Of a stretch of 7,642 nt of DNA, positions 1-5,562 are shown in pieces. The notes under the pieces were generated by a model that saw nothing but the letters and a program-made list of their open reading frames with translations, was not told the DNA's origin and did no database searches. Where the stretch lies: assembly GCF_018531475.1 (NCBI RefSeq), contig NZ_JAHDTG010000147.1:1-7642 (forward strand), read 5' to 3'. The position numbers were made by a program, and so were the translations under genes. Source of the DNA: Pseudonocardia mahuensis. Its GTDB lineage: Bacteria > Actinomycetota > Actinomycetes > Mycobacteriales > Pseudonocardiaceae. Each line of letters opens with the position of its first letter. The stretch's first letter is position 1.

Positions 1-1
1 C

Positions 2-127
2 GGCGCCTCCGACGCCGAGATCGCCGACACCTGGCGCGACGCCATGTGGGGCAAGCTGCCCGGCCACGGCATCAACGACCCCGGCTTCCTGCAGCCGGAC
101 CGGCCGATGAGCGCCATCGGCGGCTGA
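2..127 (+). CDS. C-terminal fragment of an unidentified protein
   Basis: An open frame enters from the left edge and stops at TGA 125-127, leaving 41 codons. The visible tail is hydrophilic, contains [15 protein letters not shown] near its start, and ends in RPMSAIGG. Codon use is strongly G/C at third positions, as expected for a real gene here. I do not recognise the family from this tail. It has no clear membrane segment or catalytic motif. It converges on the response regulator gene, whose stop codon lies only 16 bases away on the other strand. No convincing terminator lies between them: the best hairpin is a 5-bp CGGGG/CCCCG pair with a 15-base loop, partly inside the regulator gene. Whether it belongs to the same catabolic pathway cannot be judged. 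Confidence 0.6.
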   Translation, partial: GASDAEIADTWRDAMWGKLPGHGINDPGFLQPDRPMSAIGG

Positions 128-143
128 GAAGGATGACGGGGCC

Positions 144-821
144 CTACTTCAAGAGACCCCGCCGAAACCCTGCTGCTACTGCAGCCGCCCGGTCGGACAC
201 CTCTAGCTTGGTATACAGATGCTGAAGGTGGGTCTTGACCGTCGCGGTGCTGACGAACAAGCGCTCGGCGATACCCGAGGACGACACACCTTCGGCGGCG
301 AGGCGCAGGACCTCCAGCTCCCGGATCGACAGAACCGGTTCGTTGTCGGCCCCTCGTTCCCGGCGGGCCCTGATCTCGCTCGCCAGCTCGGATTGGATCT
401 CCCCCGGTATCACGGTCGAACCACGGGCGACCGCGAGGACGGCGTCGCAGAGGAAATCTCCCGAGCAGACCTTCGAGAGGTAGGCCCGCGCACCGTAGGA
501 CAACGCACGGTAGACCGTCGCGCTCTCGCAGTACGCAGAGACGATGACGACCTTGGTCTGGAGACCCTCCTGCTCCAGGGTCTCGATCACGGTGATCGCA
601 TCCAGATCGGGCAGCCGCAGGTCCAGCACAGCGACATCCGGTTCGAGCGCGCGGATCTCGGCCAGCGCCTTCATCGCCTCGGACAGCTCGGCCACGAGCT
701 CCAGCTCCGGATGCCGGCCGATCGCCCGCACCATCCCTTCCCGGTACACGGGATGGTCATCGGCGATCGCCACCCGGACCGGTCGGACCGCGGGGCGCGT
801 TGAGCCGGTCGCGCCGCTCAT
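144..821 (-). CDS. NarL/LuxR-family response regulator (REC + GerE HTH)
   Basis: This is a 225-residue DNA-binding response regulator that probably acts with the hybrid kinase encoded just upstream. An N-terminal receiver domain spans about residues 15-135. It has the acidic pair D21-D22, the phospho-acceptor D67 in VAVLDLRLPD, the switch serine S95 in VIVSAY and the conserved K117 in LSK. A GerE/LuxR-type helix-turn-helix spans about 163-225, with LSIRELEVLRL, then SSSGIAERLFVSTATVKTHL as the recognition region. Length and order match the NarL/FixJ family. The ATG at 821-819 overlaps the kinase TGA at 820-818 as ATGA, so translation is probably coupled. Its targets are not shown by the sequence. 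The divergent catabolic operon is the simplest candidate, by inference. The gene converges on the fragment at the left edge. Confidence 0.93.
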   Translation of the reverse strand: MSGATGSTRPAVRPVRVAIADDHPVYREGMVRAIGRHPELELVAELSEAMKALAEIRALEPDVAVLDLRLPDLDAITVIETLEQEGLQTKVVIVSAYCESATVYRALSYGARAYLSKVCSGDFLCDAVLAVARGSTVIPGEIQSELASEIRARRERGADNEPVLSIRELEVLRLAAEGVSSSGIAERLFVSTATVKTHLQHLYTKLEVSDRAAAVAAGFRRGLLK

Positions 822-2752
822 CGGGTCACCGCGCTGCCCAGCTCGTGTTGCACGACCTCCAGCAGCATGCCGATCTCGATTGGCTTCGTCATGTAGGAAT
901 CGGCCCCCGCGGCCAACAGCCGCCGCCGCTGTTCCCTGGTGGCATCCGCGGACAGCACGATCACCGGAATCCGCCGCGTCGCCTCATTGCGCCGCAGCCG
1001 CTCGAGCACCTCAAGGCCCCCCATGTCCGGGAGGTGCAGGTCCAACAGGATGACATCGGGCAGACGGGCGGTGGCCAGCTCGATACCAGCCGCCCCGTAG
1101 CGGGCCGAGATCAGCGTGATGTCCGAGACGCGCGAGAGCACCTGCTCCACGAGCGCGAGGCTCGCGGTGTCGTCCTCGATGCACAGCACCGCGCCGGAGC
1201 AGTCCCAACGCATCGTGTCGTCGCGCGGCTCCCCGCCGGGGCGCGATACCGCCGATGGATCGGCGGGCCCGGCCAGCCGGAGATCGACGAAGAAGACCGT
1301 GCCGTCCTCTCGCGACGAGTGCTCGATGCCGATCCGCCCCTGCATCGCCTCGACGAACGCCTTGGACACGGCCAGCCCGAGCCCCGTACCCTTCCGGTCA
1401 TCGCCCGAGGTGCCGAGGCGTTCGAACGGCCGGAACAGCTTGTCCGCCTCGCTCTGGTCGATGCCGTAGCCGGTGTCGCCGATCCGGTAGCGCAGCAATC
1501 CGATTTCCGGCTGGCTGAAGCTCACCGAGATGAAGCCCCCGTCGCAGTTGTAGTTCACCGCGTTGGTCAGCAGGTTGAGCAGCACCTGCCGCAGTCTCCG
1601 GTAGTCGGCGAGCACGAACTGGTGCAGCCCGCCGTGGAAGTCACGCTCGATCTGGATGTCCCGCTCGGCGGCGAGCGGCGCGACCATCTTCAGCGCGTCG
1701 GCCAGCGGGTCGCAGGAGTGCACCGGCTCCACCGCCGCACCGCGCCCGCCCAGTTCGACATCGCTGATCTCGAGCACCTCGTTGATCAGCTCGAGCAGGT
1801 GCCGCCCCGCGTCGACGATGCCGTTCACGTTCTGCACGGCGCCGGCTGCGAGCTCGCTCGTCAGCAGAAGCTGCCCGAACCCGAGGATGCAGTTGAGCGG
1901 GGTGCGCAACTCGTGGCTCATCCGTGAGAGGAACTCGCTCTTCGCCGAGTTCGCCCGCTCGGCCTCGTCCCGCGCCGCCTTGATCGCCGCTTCCGCACGC
2001 CACCGCTCACTGATGTCCGTCGAGATACCGGCGATCGAATAAATCGTGCCGTCCTCGTCGAACAACGGGAACTTCAAAGACAACCAGGCGCCACCGTCGG
2101 GCAGCGGCTCCTCGAAGGTCATCGCAGTACCGGCGGCCAGCACCTTGCGGTCGTTCTCGCCGTATATCTGGGCGATCGGTTCCGGGAAGTAGTCCGCGGT
2201 CGTCTTCCGGCCGAGGTCCTCACGTCGCGCGCCGTACCTCAGCTGGAAGTGCCGGTTCATGAGCGCGAACTTGCCGTCCAGCCGTTTGATGTAGACGAGC
2301 GCCTCGACGTTGTCCACAATGTCCTGCGCGCGTCGTTCGCTCTCTCGCAGCGCCCGTTCGACGTCGGCGTTGGCCACGCAATCGTGCGCCTGCAACAAGC
2401 AGAACGCCGCCGCGTCGCCCGACGGCTCGCCGAGCGGCACGATGTGCAGCACGACCGAACGCGGACTGCCGTTGAGATGGCCGCAGCGGGCTCGCACGCC
2501 ATTCTGACCTGTGCCGCGCGCGAGCAGCATCGACAGGTCCCCGACGTCGTCGAACAAACCCGCCGGATCCTTTCCCAGCAGGTCCTCCTGGGACATTTCG
2601 GTGAGCCTGCTCAACGCCTCATTGCACTGGATCACCTCCGCCTCCCCAGCCTGCGGAAGCCGTACGATCGCCTGGCCGACAGCCGACGCTTGAAATGCCG
2701 CCTGAGGCAGGTCGATAAGTGCCCGCTGCTGATTGGACGAACATTGTGGCAC
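818..2752 (-). CDS. Soluble hybrid histidine kinase (PAS-PAS-HisKA-HATPase-REC)
   Basis: This is a 644-residue sensor kinase if translated from the GTG at 2752. Domains in order are: a divergent PAS at about 14-120 (IQCNEALSRLTEMSQEDLLG); a clearer PAS/PAC at about 138-250 (AQDIVDNVEALVYIKRLDG, ending GISTDISER); a short coiled linker; HisKA with phospho-acceptor H280 in SHELRTP; and HATPase_c with N-box N393/N397, G1 DTGYGI at 426-431 and G2 GTGLGL at 455-460. A C-terminal receiver has D527/D528, phospho-acceptor D571 in LLDLHLPDMGG, S601 and K623. No signal peptide or membrane span is visible, so it should sense a cytoplasmic cue, possibly a ligand, redox state or light through the PAS domains. 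The open frame continues upstream to an ATG at 3103, but those 117 residues are low-complexity and Ser/Arg/Gly-rich with no domain, so I prefer the GTG. The gene overlaps the response regulator by four bases. No Hpt domain is visible to link the receiver to that regulator. Confidence 0.93.
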   Translation of the reverse strand: MPQCSSNQQRALIDLPQAAFQASAVGQAIVRLPQAGEAEVIQCNEALSRLTEMSQEDLLGKDPAGLFDDVGDLSMLLARGTGQNGVRARCGHLNGSPRSVVLHIVPLGEPSGDAAAFCLLQAHDCVANADVERALRESERRAQDIVDNVEALVYIKRLDGKFALMNRHFQLRYGARREDLGRKTTADYFPEPIAQIYGENDRKVLAAGTAMTFEEPLPDGGAWLSLKFPLFDEDGTIYSIAGISTDISERWRAEAAIKAARDEAERANSAKSEFLSRMSHELRTPLNCILGFGQLLLTSELAAGAVQNVNGIVDAGRHLLELINEVLEISDVELGGRGAAVEPVHSCDPLADALKMVAPLAAERDIQIERDFHGGLHQFVLADYRRLRQVLLNLLTNAVNYNCDGGFISVSFSQPEIGLLRYRIGDTGYGIDQSEADKLFRPFERLGTSGDDRKGTGLGLAVSKAFVEAMQGRIGIEHSSREDGTVFFVDLRLAGPADPSAVSRPGGEPRDDTMRWDCSGAVLCIEDDTASLALVEQVLSRVSDITLISARYGAAGIELATARLPDVILLDLHLPDMGGLEVLERLRRNEATRRIPVIVLSADATREQRRRLLAAGADSYMTKPIEIGMLLEVVQHELGSAVTR

Positions 2753-2768
2753 TTCTCTCCGCCCCTCC
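2753..2768 (-). promoter_or_regulatory. Ribosome binding site supporting the GTG start of the kinase
   Basis: Read on the minus strand, this stretch is GGAGGGGCGGAGAGAA immediately before GTG 2752. It offers GGAG four bases from the start and GGAGG eleven bases from it. The spacing is slightly off the ideal in both cases. The in-frame ATGs at 2842 and 2833 have no purine-rich tract upstream, and the coding-like sequence begins after this site, so it decides the start. Confidence 0.55.
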
Positions 2769-2911
2769 GGTCGCCCTGTATACACGCCTTGCGGGAGGGT
2801 CCGACCGTAGCAGGACGAGCACCGCACGGCCATAGATTCCATTAGAGAGCCACGACCACACGGGGCCCGGCCGCCGGACGCGGCGGGCAGGGTCGAGCTG
2901 ATGACCCGGCA

Positions 2912-2966
2912 ACTCATCCTTCCGGCGCGGGGACACTCATCCTCACGACCAGCCGCGCAGAGGATG
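2912..2966. repeat. Three phased CATCCT motifs, candidate operator
   Basis: The 9-mer ACTCATCCT occurs at 2912-2920 and again at 2935-2943. The sequence GAGGATG at 2960-2966 is the exact reverse complement of CATCCTC at 2938-2944. The CATCCT cores therefore begin at 2915, 2938 and (inverted) 2961, each 23 bases apart, or roughly two helical turns. The last pair forms a 7-bp inverted repeat with a 15-base spacer. The position upstream of both divergent genes suits a regulator site; binding by the neighbouring LuxR-type regulator is only inferred. Confidence 0.4.
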
Positions 2967-3004
2967 CCCCCCGACCTGGGCTTCCCGGAAGCTGGCACCA
3001 CACC

Positions 3005-3092
3005 AACCAGCAACGAGGCAGAGCCGGACGAACACCGGCGCCCGGCAACCAGCGATACAGGACCGCTGCGCCACACAGAGCCGGGAACCAGC
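3005..3092 (+). repeat. Three direct copies of AACCAGC
   Basis: AACCAGC occurs at 3005-3011, 3047-3053 and 3086-3092, with start-to-start spacings of 42 and 39 bases. The second and third copies share an extra G (AACCAGCG). They lie within 185 bases upstream of the flavin reductase start. The motif is short and could be chance, although three copies in under 90 bases is more than expected. Confidence 0.25.
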
Positions 3093-3174
3093 GCGGCGGT
3101 CACGGCGGCGCCGACAACGTCACGTAGCTCGTTTCGCAGAGAGCGCAGACAGCACGACTCCGCGGCGAGCGATT

Positions 3175-3180
3175 GAGAGG
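3175..3180 (+). promoter_or_regulatory. Ribosome binding site of the flavin reductase gene
   Basis: GAGAGG lies five bases before GTG 3186. This favours that start over the in-frame GTG at 3180, which would overlap the site and has no purine tract at a suitable distance. Confidence 0.5.
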
Positions 3181-3185
3181 TGCAG

Positions 3186-3728
3186 GTGAGGGAAACGGTT
3201 CACACACAGCCCGAGCGGGAACCGCTGGACTGCCGTGATGTCGCCGCACAGTACCGCGACGCCATGGCCCGACTGGCGACCGGAGTGGTCGTCGTGACGT
3301 GCTGGATCGACGGTAAGCCGTGGGGGACGACCGTCAGCGCGTGCTGTTCGGTCTCGCTCGATCCGCCGTTGATCCTGGCCTCGCTCCGGGAGAACACCGC
3401 AAGCGTCCAGGCAATCCGCCGTAGTGGCACCTTTGGTATCAGTATCCTCGGCCAGCGAACGGTCGATGTCGCCCGATTCGCCTCACGGCCGGGGCAGGCG
3501 AAGTTCATTCACGAATACTGCGATGTTGTGCCCGATACCGTGACCCCAGCCATCCGGGACAGCGTCGCGCACGCCTGCTGTGAAGTGGACCAGCAGGTTC
3601 GAGCGGGTGATCACGTGCTGTTCGTCGGACGGGTGCGCGAGGTGTTCCTGCATACCAACGACCGCCCCCTCGTCTATCACTCACGCGACTTCTGCGGGAT
3701 CGGGCAGGGCGCACCATCCGACAGCTGA
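3186..3728 (+). CDS. HpaC-type NAD(P)H:flavin oxidoreductase, reductase partner of the downstream hydroxylase
   Basis: This 180-residue protein belongs to the flavin reductase-like (HpaC/ActVB/DszD) family, which reduces FMN or FAD with NAD(P)H and hands the free reduced flavin to a separate monooxygenase. The characteristic opening YRDAMARLATGVVVVT lies at about 23-38. The flavin-binding segment GTTVSACCSVSLDPPLILAS lies at 47-66, and GDHVLFVGRVREV with PLVYHSRDF near the C-terminus (141-169) is typical of the fold. Length fits the short cytoplasmic members, and no extra domain is attached. It is the first gene of a four-gene run; the fourth encodes an HpaB-type oxygenase that needs such a partner. 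A small gap of 43 bases separates it from the next gene. The start is GTG 3186, chosen for its ribosome binding site; GTG 3180 would add two residues. The flavin and nicotinamide preferences cannot be read from the sequence. Confidence 0.9.
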   Translation: MRETVHTQPEREPLDCRDVAAQYRDAMARLATGVVVVTCWIDGKPWGTTVSACCSVSLDPPLILASLRENTASVQAIRRSGTFGISILGQRTVDVARFASRPGQAKFIHEYCDVVPDTVTPAIRDSVAHACCEVDQQVRAGDHVLFVGRVREVFLHTNDRPLVYHSRDFCGIGQGAPSDS

Positions 3729-3771
3729 TCCGGGCAGCCGGTCATTGCGATCAGAAACGAGGAGACGTCCG

Positions 3772-4428
3772 GTGAGTTGGGCGGAAACAGATGAGGTCTA
3801 CCAGATCGCCGGGCTCGGCGGCCGGGTCGCCCTCGGCCGGCGGCCCGCGGTCCTGGTGGTCGACCTCAGTAACGGGTTCACCGACCCCGCATCGGCACTG
3901 GGATCCGATCTGGGTGAGGTCGTCGCCGCGACGGCCACTCTGCTCGATCGGTCCCGCGACGGCGACCTGCCGGTCATCTTCACCACAGTGGCCTACGAGG
4001 CCAACCTGACCGACGCCGGTATCTGGCTGCGGAAGATGCCGGCCATTGCCGAGCTGAAGCTGGGCAGTCCGCTTGTGGAGATCGACGCCCGGCTGGGCCG
4101 GCGACCCGGCGAACCGGTCGTGGTCAAGAAGGGCGCGTCGGCGCTGTTCGGCACGAACCTCGTCGCGATGCTCACCGCGCTGTCCGTGGACACCGTCCTC
4201 GTCTGCGGCGCGACCACCAGCGGCTGCGTCCGCGCCACCGTCGTGGACCTCGTCCAGAACGGGTTCCGAGCGATCGTCCCGCGCGAATGCGTCGGCGACC
4301 GCGCGGCGGCACCGCACGAAGCGAACTTGTTCGACATCGACGCGAAGTATGGCGATGTCGTGCTGCTCGACGAACTACTCACAGACCTCAGAAGCACGAT
4401 AGCCGCCCAGACCCCGGCCCCACGGTGA
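3772..4428 (+). CDS. nicF-like: Isochorismatase-fold amidohydrolase, probable maleamate amidohydrolase (NicF-like)
   Basis: This 218-residue cysteine hydrolase has the isochorismatase/N-carbamoylsarcosine amidohydrolase fold. The catalytic triad is visible: D31 in VLVVDLSNGF, K119 in VVKKGASALFGTN, and C152 in CGATTSGCVRAT. The later segment PRECVGDRAAAPHEANLFDI and AKYGDVV closely resembles N-carbamoylsarcosine amidases and, from memory, maleamate amidohydrolase NicF. NicF hydrolyses maleamate to maleate and ammonia in nicotinate breakdown. The adjacent dioxygenase gene, whose family makes N-formylmaleamate, favours the maleamate role over creatine-derived carbamoylsarcosine. The start is GTG 3772, with AGGAG at 3760-3764 seven bases upstream. 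The frame stays open upstream to 3580 but overlaps the reductase gene, and that part is a shadow. The following gene begins 24 bases later, so co-transcription is likely. Family is near certain; substrate is inferred. Confidence 0.85.
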   Translation: MSWAETDEVYQIAGLGGRVALGRRPAVLVVDLSNGFTDPASALGSDLGEVVAATATLLDRSRDGDLPVIFTTVAYEANLTDAGIWLRKMPAIAELKLGSPLVEIDARLGRRPGEPVVVKKGASALFGTNLVAMLTALSVDTVLVCGATTSGCVRATVVDLVQNGFRAIVPRECVGDRAAAPHEANLFDIDAKYGDVVLLDELLTDLRSTIAAQTPAPR

Positions 4429-4452
4429 AGCGGGGAGTAAGGAGCAGAAACA

Positions 4453-5487
4453 ATGGCAGCACAATCCTTCGTTGATTTATGCAGGGCCGAGCTCGAACTC
4501 TGCGGAATCGGAAATGGTAGCACCGTGGCGGTCCTGTCCAAGGGGACCGAGCGCTCGGAATACGTCCAGGCGTTCCTGGAGGCGGCCGCGCAACTCGGCG
4601 CCCACGGGTTCAGCGTCGGCGTCGCCGGTGATGCGCCGGGCCAGCACGGTTCCTGGAACGTCGGTGCCACCCCCCTAGCCGGCAACCGGCCCGCGATCGA
4701 GGCGCTCAAGAAGGTCGACCTGCTCGTCGACACCGTGTTCCTGTTGTTCTCCAAGGAGCAGCTGGAGATCCAGGCTGCCGGAGTCCGGGTGCTCCTGTGC
4801 ATCGAACCTGTCGACCATCTGCGCGAGATGTTCCCCGACCCGACGCTGCGCGCCCGGGTGGAGGCCGCCGGGGAGCTGCTGGGCAAGGCTTCCAGCCTGC
4901 GACTGCTGAACAAGCACGGCACGGACGTCACCTATGACCTCGGCGCCTACCCGGTTATCACGCAGTACGGCTACACCGACACCCCCGGCCGCTGGGATCA
5001 CTTTCCCTCCGGGTTCGTGTTCACCGGCGCCAGCGACGACGGGGTGAACGGGAAGGTCGTGCTCGGCCCCGGCGACATCATCTACCCGTTCAAGACCTAC
5101 GTACGCACCCCGATCGAGCTGACGATCGAACAAGGCTGGATCAAGAACATCTCCGGGGACCTGGACGCCGAGCTGCTCGCCGAGTACATGGCCGGCTTCA
5201 ACGATCCCAAGGCCTACGGCGTCTCGCACATCGGCTGGGGGCTGCTGGAGAGCGCGAAGTGGTCAGCGCTGGCCACCGACCAGCACGGCGTCGGTATGCA
5301 CGGCCGGTCCTACTACGGCAACGTCATGTTCGCGACCGGCCCCAACCAGGAGCTCGGTGGGCCGAACGACACCGAGTGCCACCTCGACATCCCGATGAGG
5401 GGCGCCACCCTCCTGCTCGACGACGAGCCCGTCGTCGTCGACGGCGACATAGTCATCGACTCGATGAAGCCCGCGAGCCGGAGCTGA
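4453..5487 (+). CDS. nicX: 2,5-dihydroxypyridine 5,6-dioxygenase (NicX-like)
   Basis: This 344-residue protein resembles NicX, the Fe(II)-dependent ring-cleaving dioxygenase that converts 2,5-dihydroxypyridine and O2 to N-formylmaleamate. Its fold is related to M29 (thermophilic) aminopeptidases rather than to classical extradiol enzymes. From memory, Pseudomonas putida NicX is about 350 residues and binds iron through H265, H318 and D320. Here H259 (SHIGWGL), H310 and D312 (TECHLDIPM) have nearly the same spacing. The C-terminal block from about 284 to 336 (RSYYGNVMFATGPN, then LGGPNDTECHLD, then DGDIV) is the most conserved-looking part. The ATG at 4453 has AAGGAG eight bases upstream. It sits between a NicF-like amidohydrolase and an HpaB-type hydroxylase, which fits a hydroxypyridine pathway. 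A different dihydroxylated N-heterocycle as substrate remains possible. No signal peptide is seen, so it is cytoplasmic. Confidence 0.85.
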   Translation: MAAQSFVDLCRAELELCGIGNGSTVAVLSKGTERSEYVQAFLEAAAQLGAHGFSVGVAGDAPGQHGSWNVGATPLAGNRPAIEALKKVDLLVDTVFLLFSKEQLEIQAAGVRVLLCIEPVDHLREMFPDPTLRARVEAAGELLGKASSLRLLNKHGTDVTYDLGAYPVITQYGYTDTPGRWDHFPSGFVFTGASDDGVNGKVVLGPGDIIYPFKTYVRTPIELTIEQGWIKNISGDLDAELLAEYMAGFNDPKAYGVSHIGWGLLESAKWSALATDQHGVGMHGRSYYGNVMFATGPNQELGGPNDTECHLDIPMRGATLLLDDEPVVVDGDIVIDSMKPASRS

Positions 5488-5550
5488 TCGGGCCCGCTCC
5501 ATCCGCACAACCCACGACCCCACGACCCGGGACCGGCACCGCCCCCGGGC

Positions 5551-5556
5551 AGGAGG
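5551..5556 (+). promoter_or_regulatory. Strong ribosome binding site of the hydroxylase gene
   Basis: A perfect AGGAGG lies six bases before ATG 5563. It is the best Shine-Dalgarno sequence in the window and fixes this start. It suggests that the oxygenase is translated at a high level relative to the first two operon genes, whose starts are GTG. Confidence 0.75.
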
Positions 5557-5562
5557 AATGCG

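Larger units (their letters stand above)
2753..3185. promoter_or_regulatory. Divergent intergenic region between kinase and catabolic operon
   Basis: This 433-base stretch lies between the kinase start and the flavin reductase start and must carry promoters for both directions. I see no unambiguous -35/-10 pair. A GTATAC sequence about 30 bases before the kinase start has no matching -35 element. Open frames cross the region on both strands, but their products are low-complexity and match no domain I know, so I treat it as noncoding. It contains a set of three CATCCT motifs (two direct, one inverted) at 23-base intervals around 2912-2966, and three copies of AACCAGC between 3005 and 3092. These are candidate operator elements. 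Confidence 0.6.

Noticed and set aside
137..161. Possible bidirectional terminator between the convergent genes (CGGGG/CCCCG)
   Set aside because: The stem is only 5 bp with a 15-base loop, and most of it lies inside the regulator coding region.
800..1927. Plus-strand open frame (375 codons) opposite the kinase
   Set aside because: It is antisense to the HATPase and receiver domains of the kinase, is Arg/Gln/His-rich and has no motif.
2778..2783. GTATAC as a -10 element for the kinase gene
   Set aside because: No -35-like hexamer lies at 16-19 bases, and the same hexamer also occurs inside the response regulator gene (about 211-216), so it carries little weight.
2901..3176. Plus-strand open frame of 91 codons in the intergenic region
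   Set aside because: The product is low-complexity, lacks any recognisable motif, has no good ribosome binding site and overlaps the candidate regulatory motifs. Open frames of this size are common by chance at high GC.
3580..3771. Upstream extension of the amidohydrolase frame
   Set aside because: It overlaps the flavin reductase gene and has no family likeness. The GTG at 3772 has a good ribosome binding site.
5510..5527. Tandem CCCACGAC repeat in the dioxygenase-hydroxylase spacer
   Set aside because: There are only two short copies in a C-rich spacer. This is probably chance, with no sign of an attachment site or regulator site.
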